Positions 20,297 through 34,615 of a stretch of DNA of 64,000 nucleotides are shown here, one piece after another; the first letter of the stretch is position 1; the number at the start of each line of letters is the position of its first letter. The position numbers and the translations under genes are program-made. The notes beneath the pieces are model-generated. The model was not told where the DNA came from and did no database searches. It saw only the letters and a list, made by a program, of their open reading frames with translations. Origin of the DNA: Simmondsia chinensis (taxonomy: Eukaryota > Streptophyta > Magnoliopsida > Caryophyllales > Simmondsiaceae); assembly GCA_018398585.1 (NCBI GenBank), contig JAGTTD010000030.1, positions 81,660 through 145,659 on the forward strand. Direction: 5' to 3'.

Positions 20297-21899
20297 CAAA
20301 ACACGCATAAAGGAAAGAGAACTAAGTAACGCTAAGCAAGAAGCCCCCAGCCGGCAAGGCTAGGAAAGACAAAAAAAAAACATATTAAAAGTAAGGGAAA
20401 AGAACTAAGTAACGTTAAGCAGGAAGCCCCCAGCTGGCAAGGATAGGAAAGACAAAAACAACATTTTAAAACAAAGGGAAAAGAACTAAGTAACGTTAAG
20501 CAGGAAGCCCCCAGCCGGCAGGGCTGGGAAAGATAAAAAAAACATATTGAAACTAACGAAAAAGAACCAAGTAACGCTAAGAAGGAAGCCCCCAGCCGGC
20601 AAGACTGGGAATGACAAAACCAACAGATTAAAACTAAGGAAAAAGAACTAAGTAACGTTAAGCAGGAAGCCCCCAACCGACAAGGCTGAGAAAGAAAAAA
20701 TTAACATGTTAAAACTAAGGAAAAAGAACTAATTAACGCTAAGCAAGAAGACCCTAGCCGGCAAGGCTGGGAAAGAAAAAAACAACATATTAAAACTCAG
20801 GAAAAGAACTAAGTAGCGTTAAATAGGACGCCACCAGCCAGCAAGGCAGGGAATGACAAAAACAACATATTAAAACTCAGGAAAAAGAACTAAGTAACGT
20901 TAAGCAGGAAGCCCCCAGCCTGCAAGGCTGGGAAAGACAAAAACAACATATTAAAACTGAGGGAAAATAACTAAGCAACGCTAAGCTAGAAGCCCTCAGC
21001 CGGCAAGGCTGGGAATGACAAAAACAACATATTAAAACTATGGAAAAAGAAATAAGTAACGTTAAGCAGGAAGTCCCCAGCCAGCAAGGCTGGCAAGGAC
21101 AAAAACAACATATTAAAACTAAGAAAAAATAACTAAGTAACGTTAAGCAGGGAGCCCCCAGCCAGCAAGGTTGGGAATGACAAAAACAACATATTAAAAC
21201 AAAGGAAAAAGAACTAAGTAACGTTAAGCAGGAAGCCCCCAGCTGGCAGAGCTGGGAAAGAAAAAAACAACATATTAAAACTGAGGAAAAAGAATTAAAT
21301 ATGGCTAAGACTGAAGCCCCCTGCTCGCATGGCTGGGAAAGGCAAAAACTACATATTAAAACTAATGAAAAAGAACTAAGTAACGTTGAGCAGGAAGCCC
21401 CCAGCCGGCAGGGCTAGGAATGAAAAAAACAACAAATTAAAACTAAGGAAAAAGAACTAAGTATTGTTAAGCAGGAAGCCCCCAGCCGGCAAGGCAGGGA
21501 AAGGCAAAAATAACATTTTAAAACGAAGGAAAAAGAACTTAGTAATGTTAAGCAGCAAGCCCCCAGCCGGCAACATTGGGAATAACAGAAACAACATATT
21601 AAAACTAAGGAAAAAGAACTAAGTAACGTTAAGCAGGAAGCCCCCAGCCGGCAAGGCTGGGAAAGACAAAAACCACATATGAATACCAAGGAAAAAGAAC
21701 TATGTAACGTTAAGGAAGAAGCCCCCAGCCGGCAAGGCTCGGAATAACAAAAAATAACAAATTAAAACAAAGGAAAAAGAACTAAGTAACATTAAGCAGG
21801 AAGCCCACAGCCTGCAAGGCTAGGAAAGACAAAAACAACTTATTAAAACTAAAGGAAAAGAATTAGGTAACGTTTAGAAACAAGCCCCCAGTAGGCAAG

Positions 21900-24800
21900 G
21901 CTGGGAATGACAAAAACAACATATTAAAACTAAGGAAAAAGAACTAAGTGACATTAAGCAGGATGCCCCCAGCTGACAAGGCCGGGAATGACAAAAACAA
22001 CATATTAAAACTAAGGAAAAAGAACTAAGTAACGTTAAGAGGGAAGCCCCTAGCCGGCAAGGCTGGGAAAGACAAAAACAACATATTAAAACTAAGGAAA
22101 AAGGACTAAGTAACCCTAATCAAGAAGCCCCCAGCTGGCAAGGCTGGGAAAGACAAAAACGAAAAGTTAAAACTAAGGAAAAAGAACTAAGCAATGCTAA
22201 GCGAGAAGCCCCTAGCCGCCAAGGCTGGGAATGATAAAAATACCATATAAAAACTAAGGAAAAAGAACTAAGTAACGTTAAGCAGGAAGCCCCCAGCCGG
22301 CATGGCTGGGAATGAAAAAAACAACATATTAAAAGTAAGGAAATAGAACTAAGTAACGTTAAGAAGGAAGCCCTCAGCCGGCAAGGCTGGGAAAGAAAAA
22401 AATAATATATTAAAAGTGAGGAAAAAGAACTAAGTAACACAAAGCAAGAAGCCCCCAGCTGGCAAGGCTGGGAATGACAAAAGCAACAAATTAAAACTAA
22501 GGAAAAAGAACTAAGTAACGTTAAGCAGCAAGCCCCCAGCCGGCTAGGCTGGGAAAGACAAAAACAACATATTAAAACAAAGGAAAAAGAACTATGTAAC
22601 GTTAAGCACCAAGCACCCTGCCGGGAACGCTGGAATAACACTACAACATATTAAAACAAAGGAAAATTAACTAAGTAACGTTAAGCAGGAAGCCCCGAAC
22701 AGGCAAGGCTGGGAAAGACAAAAACAACATATGAAAACTAAGGAAAAAGAACTACGTGACGTTAAACAGGATGACCCCAACCGGCAAGGCAGGGAATTAC
22801 TAAAACAACATATTAAAACTAAGGAAAAAGAACTAAGTCACGTTAAGTAGGAAGCCCCAAGCCGGCAAGGCTGGGAATGACAAAAACAACATATTAAAAC
22901 TAAGGAAAAAGAACTAAGTGACGTTAAGCAGGATGCCGCCAGCTGATAAGGCCGGGACTGACAAAAACAACATATTAAAACTAAGGAAAAAGAACTAAGT
23001 AACGTTAAGCAGGAAGCCCCTAGCCGGCAAGGCTGGGAAAGACAAAAACAACATATTAAAACTAAGGAAAAAGGACTAAGTAACGCTAATCAAGAAGCCC
23101 CCAGCCGGCAAGGCTGGGAAAGACAAAAACGAAAAGTTAAAACTAAGGAAAAAGAACTAAGCAATGTTGAGCAAGAAGCCCCTAGCAGCCAAGGCTGGGA
23201 ATGATAAAAACAACATATAAAAACTAAGGAAAAAGAACTAAGTAACGTTAAGCAGGAAGCCCCCAGCCGGCATGGATGGGAATGAAAAAAACAACATATT
23301 AAAAGTAAGGAAATAGAACTATGTAACGTTAAGAAGGAAGCCCCCAGCCGGCAAGGCTAGGAAAGACAAAAACAATATATTAAAACTGAGGAAAAAGAAC
23401 TAAGTAACACAAAGCAAGAAGCCCCCAGCTGGCAAGGCTGGGAATGGCAAAAGCAACAAATTAAAACTAAGGAAAAAGAACTAAATAACGTTAAGCAGCA
23501 AGCCCCCAGCCGGCTAGGCTAGGAAAGACAAAAACAACATATTAAAACAAAGGAAAAAGAACTATGTAACGTTAAGCACCAAGCACCCTGCCGGCAACGC
23601 TGGAATAACAAAACAACATATTAAAACAAAGGAAAATGAGCTAAATAAAGTTAAGCAGGAAGCCCCCAGCTGGCAAGGCTGGGAAAGACAAAAACAACAT
23701 ATTAAAACTAAGGAAAACGAATTACGTAGCGTTTAGCAAGAGGCCCCCAACAGGCAAGGCTGGGAAAGACAAAAACAACATATGAAAACTAAGGAAAAAG
23801 AACTAAGTGACGTTAAACAGGATGACCCCAACCTGCAAGGCAGGGAATGACAAAAACAACATATTAAAACTAAGGAAAAAGAACTAAGTGACGTTAAGCA
23901 GGATGCCGCCAGCCGACAAGGCCGGGAATGACAAAAACAACATATCAAAACTAAGGAAAAAGAACTAAGTAACGTTAAGCAGGAAGCCCCGAGCCGGCAA
24001 GGCTGGGAAAGACAAAAACAACATATTAAAACTAAGGAAAAAGGACTAAGTAACGCTAATCAAGAAGCCCCCAGCCGGCAAGGCTAGGAAAGACAAAAAC
24101 GAAAAGTTAAAACTAAGGAAAAAGAACTAAGCAATGTTGAGCAAGAAGCCCCTAGCAGCCAAGGCTGGGAATGATAAAAACAACATATAAAAACTAAGGA
24201 AAAAGAACTAAGTAACGTTAAGCAGGAAGCCCCCAGCCGGCATGGATGGGAATGAAAAAAACAACATATTAAAAGTAAGGAAATAGAACTAAGTAACGTT
24301 AAGAAGGAAGCCCCCAGCCGGCAAGGCTGGGAAAGACAAAAACAATATATTAAAACTGTGGAAAAAGAACTAAGTAACACAAAGCAAGAAGCCCCCAGCT
24401 GGCAAGGCTGGGAATGGCAAAAGCAACAAATTAAAACTAAGGAAAAAGAACTAAATAACGTTAAGCAGCAAGCCCCCAGCCGGCTAGGCTAGGAAAGACA
24501 AAAACAACATATTAAAACAAAGGAAAAAGAACTATATAACGTTAAGCACCAAGCACCCTGCCGGCAACGCTTGAATAACAAAACAACATATTAAAACAAA
24601 GGAAAATGAACTAAGTAAAGTTAAGCAGGAAGCCCCCAGCTGGCAAGGCTGGGAAAGACAAAAATAACATATTAAAACTAAGGAAAACGAATTACGTAGC
24701 GTTTAGCAAGAGGCCCCCAACAGGCAAGGCTGGGAAAGACAAAAACAACATATGAAAACTAAAGAAAAAGAACTAAGTGACGTTAAACAGGATGACCCCA

Positions 24801-25200
24801 ACCGGCAAGGCAGGGAATGACAAAAACAACATATTAAAACTAAGGAAAAAGAACTAAGTGACGTTAAGCAGGATGCCGCCTGCCGACAAGGCCGGGAATG
24901 ACAAAAACAACATATTAAAACTAAGGAAAAAGAACTAAGTAACGTTAAGCAGGAAGCCCCTAGCCGGCAAGGCTGGGAAAGACAAAAACAACATATTAAA
25001 ACTAAGGAAAAAGGACTAAGTAACGCTAATCAAGAAGCCGCCAGCCGGCGAGGCTGGGAAAGACAAAAACGAAAAGTTAAAACTAAGGAAAAAGAACTAA
25101 GCAATGTTGAGCAAGAAGCCCCTAGCAGCCAAGGCTGGGAATGATAAAAACAACATATAAAAACTAAGGAAAAAGAACTAAGCAACGTTAAGCAGGAAGC
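21900..25200. repeat. 970-bp higher-order repeat (12 monomers), over 3 copies
   Basis: Distinct monomer variants recur at exactly 970-bp spacing. AAGGACTAAGTAACGCTAAT-type units lie at 22101, 23071, 24041 and 25011. GTGACGTTAAGCAGGATGCC lies at about 22919, 23889 and 24859. The short monomer AAGCACCCTG lies at 22611, 23581 and 24551. 12 x 81 = 972, so this is a 12-mer block with two net deletions. Confidence 0.9.
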
Positions 25201-28200
25201 CCCCAGCTGGTGAGGCTGGGAAAGACAAAAAAAACATATTAAAACTGAGGAAAAAGAACTAAGTAACACAAAGAAAGAAGCCCCCAGCTGGCAAGGCTGG
25301 GAATGACAAAAACAACAAATTAAAACTAAGGAAAAAGAACTAAGTAACGTTAAGCAACAAGCCCCCAGCCGGCTAGGCTAGGAAAGACAAAAACAACATA
25401 TTAAAACAAAGGAAAAAGAACTGTGTAACGTTTAGCAGGAAGCCCCCAGCAGGCAAGGCTGGGAATGACAAAAACAACATATTAAAACTAAGGAAAAAGA
25501 ACTAAGTGACGTTAAACAGGATGTCCCCAGCCGAAAAGGCCGGGAATGACAAAAACAACATATTAAAACTAAGGAAAAAGAACTAAGTAACGTTAAGCAG
25601 GAAGCCCCTAGCCGGCAAGGCTGGGAAAGACAAAAACAGCATATTAAAACTAAGGAAAAATGACTAAGTAATGCTAATCAAGAAACCCCCATCCGGCAAG
25701 ACTCGGAAAGACAAAAAACTAAGTGTTAAAACAAAGGAAAAAGAACTAAGTAATGCTAAGCAAGAAGCCCCTAGCCGCCAAGGCTGGGAATGATAAAAAT
25801 ACCATATAAAAACTAAGGAAAAAAAACTAAGTAACGTTAAGCAGGAAGCCCCCAGCCGGCATGGCTGGGAATGAAAAAAACAACATATTAAAAGTAAGGA
25901 AATAGAACTAAGTAACGTTAAGAAGGAATCCCCCAGCCGGCAAGGCTGGGAAAGACAAAAACAATATATTAAAACTGAGGAAAAAGAACTAAGTAACACA
26001 AAGCAAGAAGCCCCCAGCTGGCAAGGCTGGGAATGACAAAGGCAACAAATTAAAACTAAGGAAAAAGAACTAAGTAACGTTAAGCAGCAAGCCCCCAGCC
26101 GGCTAGGCTGGGAAACACAAAAATAACATATTAAAACAAAGAAAAAGAACTATGTAACGTTAAACACCAAGCACCCTGCCGGCGACGCTGGAATAACAAA
26201 ACAACATATTAAAACAAAGGAAAATGAACTAAGTAACGTTAAGCAGGAAGCCCCCAGCCGGCAAGGCTGGGAAAGACAAAAACAATATATTAAAACTAAG
26301 GAAAAAGAATTACGTAACCTTTAGCAAGAGGCCCCCAACAGGCAAGGCTGGGAAAGACAAAATCAACATATGAAAACTAAGGAAAAAGAACTAAGTGACG
26401 TTAAACAGGATGACCCCAACAGGCAAGGCAGGGAATGACAAAAACAACATATTAAAACTAAGGAAAAAGAACTAAGTCACGTTAAGTAGGAAGCCCCAAG
26501 CCGGCAAGGCTGGGAATGACAAAAACAACATATTAAAACTAAGGAAAAAGAACTAAGTGACGTTAAGCAGGATGCCGCCAGCCGACAAGGCCGGGAATGA
26601 CAAAAACAACATATTAAAACTAAGGAAAAAGAACTAAGTAACGTTAAGCAGGAAGCCCCTAGCCGGCAAGGCTGGGAAAGACAAAAACAACATATTAAAA
26701 CTAAGGAAAAAGGACTAAGTAACGCTAATCAAGAAGCCCCCAGCCGGCAAGGCTGGGAAAGACAAAAACGAAAAGTTAAAACTATGGAAAAAGAACTAAG
26801 AATTGTTGAGCAAGAAGCCCCTAGCAGCCAAGGCTGGGAATGATAAAAACAACATATAAAAACTAAGGAAAAAGAACTAAGTAACGTTAAGCAAGAAGCC
26901 CCCAGCCGGCATGGCTGGGAATGAAAAAAACAACATATTAAAAGTAAGGAAATAGAACTAAGTAGCGTTAAGCAGGAAGCCCCCAGCCGGCGAGGCTGGG
27001 AAAGACAAAAAGAACATATTAAAACTGAGGAAAAAGAACAAAGTAACACGAAGAAAGAAGCCCCCAGCTGGCAAGGCTGGGAACGACAAAAACAACAAAT
27101 TAAAACTATGGAAAAAGAACTAAGCAACGATAAGCTGCAAGCCCCCAGCCGGCTAGGCTGGGAAAGACAAAAACAACATATTAAAACAAAGGAAAAATAA
27201 CTATGTAACGTTTAGCAAGAAGCCCCCAGCAGGCAAGGCTGGGAATGACAAAAACAACATATTAAAACTAAGGAAAAAGAACTAAGTGACGTTAAACAGG
27301 ATGCCCCCAGCCGAAAAGGCCGGGAATGACAAAAATAACATATTAAAACTAAGGAAAAAGAACTAAGTAACGTTAAGCAGGAAGCCCCTAGCTGGCAAGG
27401 CTGGGAAAGACAAAAACAGCATATTAAAACTAAGGAAAAATGACTAAGTAACGCTAATCAAGAAACCCCCATCCGGCAAGACTGGGAAAGAAAAAACGAA
27501 AAGTTAAAACAAAGGAAAAAGAACTAAGCAATGCTAAGCAAGAAGCCCCTAGCCGCCATGGCTGGGAATGATAAAAATACCATATAAAAACTAAGGAAAA
27601 AGAACTAAGTAACGTTAAGCAAGAAGCCCCCGGCCGGCATGGCTGGGAATGAAAAAAACAACATATTAAAAGTAAGGAAATAGAACTAAGTAACGTTAAG
27701 AAGGAAGCCCCCAGCCAGCAAGGCTGGGAAAGACAAAAACAGCATATTAAAACTAAGGAAAAATGACTAAGTAACACTAATCAAGAAGCCCCCATCCGGC
27801 AAGGCTGGGAAAGACAAAAATGAAAAGTTAAAAGTAAGGAAAAAGAACTAAGCAATGCTAAGCAAAAAGCCCCTAGCCGCCAAGGCCGGGAATGATAAAA
27901 ATACCATATAAAAACTAAGGAAAAAGAACTAAGTAACGTTAAGTAGGAAGCCCCCAGCTGGCATGGCTGGGATTGAAAAAAATAACATATTAAAAGTAAG
28001 GAAATAGAACAAAGTAACATTGAGAAGGAAGCCCCCAGCCGGCAAGGCTGGGAAAGACAAAAACAATATATTAAAACTGGGGAAAAAGAACTAAGTAACA
28101 CAAAGCAAGAAGCCCCCAGCTGGCAAGGCTGGGAATGACAAAAACAACAAATCAAAACTAAGGAAAAAGAACTAAGTAACGTTAAGCAGCAAGCCCCCAG

Positions 28201-29509
28201 CCGGCTAGGCTGGGAAAGACAAAAACAACATATTAAAACAAAGGAAAAAGAACTATGTAACGTTAACAACCAAGCACCATGCCGGCAGCGCTGGAATAAC
28301 AAAACAACAAATTAAAACAAAGGAAAATGACCTAAGTAACGTTAAGCAGGAAGCCCCCAGCCGGCAAGGCTGGGAAAGACAAAAACAATATATTAAAACT
28401 AAGGAAAAAGAATTACGTAGCATTTAGCAAGAGGCCCCCAACAGGCAAGGCTGGGAAAGACAAAAACAACATATGAAAACTAAGGAAAAAGAACTATGTG
28501 ACATTAAACAGGATGCCCCCAACCGGCAAGGCAGGGAATGACAAAAACAACATATTAAAACTAAGGAAAAAGAACTAAGTAACGTTAAGCAAGAAGCCCC
28601 CAGCCGACAAGGCTGGGAAAGACAAAATTAACATGTTAAAACTAAGGAAAAAGAACTAATTAACGCTAAGCAAGAAGACCCTGGCCGGCGAGGCTGGGAA
28701 AGACAAAAACAACATATTAAAACTAAGGAAAAAGAACTAAGTAGCGTTAAATAGGACGCCACCAGCCAGCAAGGCAGGGTATGACAAAAACAACATATTA
28801 AAACTCAGGAAAAAGAACTAAGCAACGTTAAGCAGGAAGCCCCCGGCCGGCACGGCTGGGAAAGACAAAAACAACATATTAAAACTGAGGGAAAATAACT
28901 AAGCAACGCTAAGCTAGAAGCCCCCAGCCGGCAAGGCTGGGAATGACAAAAACAAAATATTAAAACTAAGGAAAAAGTAACTAAGTACCGTTAAGTAGGA
29001 AGCCCCAAGCCGGCAAGGCTGGGAATGACAAAAACAACATATTAAAACTAAGGAAAAAGAACTAAGCGACGTTAAGCCGGATGCGCCCAGCCAACAAGGC
29101 CGGGAATGAAAAAAATAACATATTAAAACTAAGGAAAAAGAACTAAGTGACGTTAAGAAGGAAGCCCCTAGCCGGCAAGGCTGGGAAAGACAAAAACAGC
29201 ATATTAAAACTATGGAAAAATGACTAAGTAACGCTAATCAAGAAGCCCCCATTCGGCAAGGCTGGGAAAGACAAAAACGAAAAGTTAAAACTAAGGAAAA
29301 AGAACTAAGCAATGCTAAGCAAGAAGCCCCTTGCCGCCAAGGCTGGGAATGATAAAAATACCATATAAAAACTAAGGAAAAAGAACTAAGTAACGTTGAG
29401 CAGGAAGCCCCCAGCCGGCATGGCTGGGAATGAAAAAAACAGCATATTAAAAGTAAGGAAATAGAACTAAGTAACGTTAAGAAGGAAGCCCCCAGCCGGC
29501 AAGTCTGGG

Positions 29510-30720
29510 AAAGACAAAAAGAATATATTAAAACTGAGGAAAAAGGACTAAGTAACACAAAGCAAGAAGCCCCCAGCTGGCAAGGCTGGGAATGACAAAA
29601 ACAACAAATTAAAACTAAGGAAAAAGAACTAAGTAACGTTAAGCAGCAAGCCCCCAGCCGGCTAGGCTGGGAAAGACAAAAACAACATATTAAAACGAAG
29701 GAAAAAGAATTATGTAACGTTAAGCACCAAGCACCCTGCCGGCAACGCTGGAATAACAAAACAACATATTAAAACAAAGGAAAATGAACTAAGTAACGTT
29801 AAGCAGGAAGCCCCCAGCCGGCAAGGCTGGGAAAGACAAAAAAAATATATTAAAACTAAGGAAAAAGAATTAAGTAACGTTTAGCAAGAGGCCCCCAACA
29901 TGCGAGGCTGGGAATGAAAAAAACAACATATGAAAACTAAGGAAAAAGAACTAAGTGACGTTAAACAGGATGCCCCCAACCGGCATGGCAGGGAATGACA
30001 AAACCAACATATTAAAACTAAGGAAAAAGAACTAAGTAACGTTAAGTAGGAAGCCCCAAGCAGGCAAGGCTGGGAATGACAAAAATAACAAATTAAAACA
30101 AGGGAAAAGAACTGAGTAACGTCAAGCAGGAAGCCCGCAGCCGGCAAGGCTGGGAAAGACAAAAAGAATATATTAAAACTGAGGAAAAAGGACTAAGTAA
30201 CACAAAGCAAGAAGCCCCCAGCTGGCAAGGCTGGGAATGACAAAAACAACAAATTAAAACTAAGGAAAAAGAACTAAGTAACGTTAAGCAGCAAGCCCCC
30301 AGCCGGCTAGGCTGGGAAAGACAAAAACAACATATTAAAACGAAGGAAAAATAATTATGTAACGTTAAGCACCAAGCACCCTGCCGGCAACGCTGGAATA
30401 ACAAAACAACATATTAAAACAAAGGAAAATGAACTAAGTAACGTTAAGCAGGAAGCCCCCAGCCGGCAAGGCTGGGAAAGACAAAAAAAATATATTAAAA
30501 CTAAGGAAAAAGAATTAAGTAACGTTTAGCAAGAGGCCCCCAACATGCGAGGCTGGGAATGAAAAAAACAACATATGAAAACTAAGGAAAAAGAACTAAG
30601 TGACGTTAAACAGGATGCCCCCAACCGGCATGGCAGGGAATGACAAAACCAACATATTAAAACTAAGGAAAAAGAACTAAGTAACGTTAAGTAGGAAGCC
30701 CCAAGCAGGCAAGGCTGGGA
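29510..30720. repeat. 645-bp higher-order repeat, two tandem copies
   Basis: Variant markers repeat at 645 bp. AAAAGGACTAAGTAACACAA is at 29541 and 30186, and AAGCACCCTG is at 29729 and 30374. Long stretches, for example 29760-30003 against 30405-30650, look identical apart from scattered changes. This is an 8-monomer block. Confidence 0.85.
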
Positions 30721-33700
30721 ATGACAAAAACAACATATTAAAACTAAGGAAAAAGAACTAAGTGACGTTAAGCAGGATGCCCCCAGCCGGCATGGCTAGG
30801 AATGAAAAAAACAACATATTAAAAGTAAGGAAATAGAACTAAGTAACGATAAGAAGGAAGCCCCCAGCCGGCAAGGCTGGGAAAGACAAAAACAATATAT
30901 TAAAACTGAGGAAAAAGAACTAAGTAACACAAAGCAAGAAGCCCCCAGCTGGCAAGGCTGGGAATGACAAAAACAACAAATTAAAACTATGGAAAAGAAC
31001 TAAGTAACGTTAAGCAGCAAGCCCCCAGCCGGCTAGGAAAGACAAAAACAACATATTAAAACAAAGGAAAAAGAACTATGCAATGTTAAGCACCAAGCAC
31101 CCTGCCGGCAATGTTGGAATAACAAAACAACATATTAAAACAATGGAAAATGAACTAAGTAACATTAAGCAGGAAGCCCCCAGCCGGCAAGGCTGGGAAA
31201 GACAAAAAAAATATATTAAAACTAAGGAAAAAGAATTACGTAACGTTTAGCAAGGGCCCCCCAACATGCAAGGCTGGGAAAGAAAAAAACAACATATGAA
31301 AACTAAGGAAAAAGAACTAAGTGACGTTAAACAGGATGCCCCCAACCGGCAAGGCAGGGAATGACAAAAACAACATATTAAAACTAAGGAAAAAGAACTA
31401 AGTAACGTTAAGTAGGAAGCCCCAAGCCGGCAAGGCTGGGAATGACAAAAACAACATATTAAAACTAAGGAAAAAGAACTAAGTGACGTTAAGCAGGATG
31501 CCCCTAGCCGGCATGGCTAGGAATGAAAAAAACAACATATTAAAAGTGAGGAAATAGAACTAAGTAACGTTAAGAAGGAAGCCCCCAGCCAGCAAGGCTG
31601 GAAAAGACAAAAACAATATATTAAAACTGAGGAAAAAGAACTAAGTAAGACAAAACAAGAAGCCCCCAGCTGGCAAGGCTGGGAATGACAAAAACAACAA
31701 ATTAAAACCAAGGAAAAAGAACTAAGTAACGTTAAGCAGCAAGCCCCCAGCCGGCTAGGCTGAGAAAGACAAAAACAACATATTAATACAAAGGAAAAAG
31801 AACTATGCAACGTTAAGCACCAAGCACCCTGCCGGCAACGTTGGAATAACAAAACAACATATTAAAACAAAGGAAAATGAACTAAGTAACATTAAGCAGG
31901 AAGCCCCCAGCCGGCAAGGCTGGGAAAGACAAAAACAATATATTAAAACTAAGGAAAAAGAAATACGTAACGTTTAGCAAGAGGCCCCCAACAGGCAAGG
32001 CTGGGAAAGACAAAAACAACATATGAAAACTAAGGAAAAAGAACCAAGTGACGTTAAACAGGATGCCCCCAACCGGCAAGGCAGGGAATGACAAAAACAA
32101 CATATTTAAACTATGGAAAAAGAACTAAGTAACGTTTAGTAGGAAGCCCCAAGCCGGCAAGGCTGGGAAAGACTAAAATTACATATTAAAACTATGGAAA
32201 AAGGACCAACTAATGCTAAGCAAGAAGCCCCCAGCCGGCAAGGCTGGGAAAGAGAAAATAACATATTAAAACTGAGGAAAAAGAACTAAGAAACGTTAAG
32301 CAGGAAGCCCCAGTTGGCATGGCTAGGAATGAAAAAAACAACAAATTAAAACAAAGGAAAAAGAACTAAGTAATGTTAAGCGGGAAGCCCCCAGTCGGCA
32401 AGACTGGGACTGATTAAAACAAAATATTAAAACTAAGGAAAAAGAGCTAAGTAACGTTAAGTCGGAAGCCCCCAGCCGGCGAGGCTGGGAAAGACAAAAA
32501 CAACATATTAAAACTAAGGAAAAAGAACTAATTAATGCTATACATGAAGCCCCCAGCCTGCAAGGCTTGGAAAGACAAAAACTACATATCAATACTAAGG
32601 AAAAAGAACTAAGTAACGTTAAGCAAGAAGCCCCCAGCCCGCAAGGCTGGGAATAACAAAAAATAACATATTAAAACAAAGGAAAAAGAACTAAGTAACG
32701 TTAAGCAGGAAGCCCCCAGCCTGCAAGGCTAGGAAAGACAAAAACAACATATTAAAACTAAAGAAAAAGAATTACGTAACGTTTAGCAAGAAGGCCCCAG
32801 TAGACAAGGATGGGAATGACAAAAACGGCATATTAAAACTAAGGAAAAAGAACTAAGTGACGTTAAGCAGGATGCCCCCAGTCGACAAGGCCGGGAATGA
32901 CAAAAATAACATATTAAAACTAAGTAAAAAGAACGAGGTAACGTTAAGTAGGAAGCCCCTAGCCGGCAAGGCTGGGAAAGACAAAAACAACATATTAAAA
33001 CTAAGGAAAAATGACTAAGCAACGCTAATCAAGAAGCCCCCAGCCGGCAAGGCTGGGAAAGACAAAAACGACAAGTTAAAACTAAGGAAAAAGAACTAAG
33101 CAGTGCTAAGAAAGAAGGCCCTAGCCGCCAAGGCTGGGAATGATAAAAACAACATATAAAAACTAAGGAAAACGAACTAAGTGACGTTAAGCAGGAAGCC
33201 CCCAGCCGGCATGGCAGGGAATGAAAAAAACAACATATTAAAAGTAAGGAAATAGAACTAAGTAACATAAAGCAGGAAGCCCCCCGCCGGCAAGGCTGGG
33301 AAAGACAAAAACAACATATTAAAACAGAGGAAAAAGAACTAAGTTACACAAAGCAAGAAGCCCCCAGCTGGCAAGGCTAGGAATGACAAAAACAACAAAT
33401 TAAAACTAAGGAAAAAGAACTAAGTAACGTTAAGCAGCAAGCCCCCAGCCGGCTAGGCTGGGAAAGACAAAAACAACATATAAAAACAAAGGAAAAAGAA
33501 CTATGTAACGTTAAGCACCAAGCACCCTGCCGGCAACGCAGGAATAACAAAACAACATATTAAAATAAAGGAAAATGAACTAAGTAACGTTAAGCAGCAA
33601 GCCCCCAACTGGCAAGGCTGGGAAAGACAAAAACAATATATTAAAACTAAGGAAAAAGAATTAAGTAACACTTAGCAAGAGGCCCCCAGCAGGCAAGGCT

Positions 33701-33869
33701 GGGAAAGACAAAAATAACATATTAAAACTAAGGAAAAAGAACTAAGTGACGTTAAGCAGGATGCCCCCAACCGGCAAGGCTTGGAATGACAAAAACAACA
33801 TATTAAAAATAAGGAAAAAGAACTAAGCAACGTTAAGTAGGAAGCCCCAAGCTGGCAAGGCTGGGAAAG

Positions 33870-34615
33870 ACAGAAACAACATCTTAAAACTAAGGAAAAG
33901 GGACAAAGTAATGCTAAGCAAGAAGCCCCCAGCCGGCAAGGCTGGGAAAGAGAAAATAATATATTAAAACTGAGGAAAAATATCTAAGTAAAGCCAAGCA
34001 AGAAGCCCCCAGCTGGCAATGCTGGGAATGAAAAAGAACTAAGGAAAAAGAACTAAGAAACGTTAAGCAGGAAGCCCCCAGCCGGCATGGCTGGGAATGA
34101 AAAAAACAACAAATTAAAACTAAGGAAAAAGAACTAAGTAACGCTAAGAAAAAAGCCCCTAGCCGGCAAGGCTGGGAAAGACAAAAACAACATATTAAAA
34201 CTTAGGAAAAAGAACTAAGTAACGTTAAGCACGAAGCCCCCAGTCGACGAGGCTGGGACTGACAAAAATAAAATATTAAAAGTAAGGAAAAAAAATTAAG
34301 TAACGTTAAGTAGTAAGCCCCCGGCCGGCGAGGCTGGGAAAGACAAAAACAACATATTACAACTAAGGAAAAGGGACAAAGTAATGCTAAGCAAGAAGCC
34401 CCCAGCCGGCAAGGCTGGGAAAGAGAAAATAATATATTAAAACTGAGGAAAAAGATCTAAGTAAAGCCAAGCAAGAAGCCCCAAGCTGGCAATGTTGGGA
34501 ATGAAAAAGAACTAAGGAAAAAGAACTAAGAAACGTTAAGCAGGAAGCCCCCAGCCGGCATGGCTGGGAATGAAAAAAACAACAAATTAAAACTAAGGAA
34601 AAAGAACTAAGTGAC
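33870..34615. repeat. 473-bp higher-order repeat, two copies
   Basis: Markers GGACAAAGTAATGCTAAGCA (33901 and 34374) and a shortened monomer, GGGAATGAAAAAGAACTAAG, recur at 473 bp. The block has six monomers, one with a 13-bp deletion that tags both copies. Confidence 0.8.

Noticed and set aside
22120..22641. Long minus-strand open frames (up to 173 codons) made of 27-residue hydrophobic repeats, recurring across 20.3-63.8 kb
   Set aside because: They follow from a satellite unit divisible by three. Starts fall in the same variant monomer (the short AAGCACCCTGCCGGC unit supplies the ATG) and stops in others; there is no signal, promoter or family resemblance.
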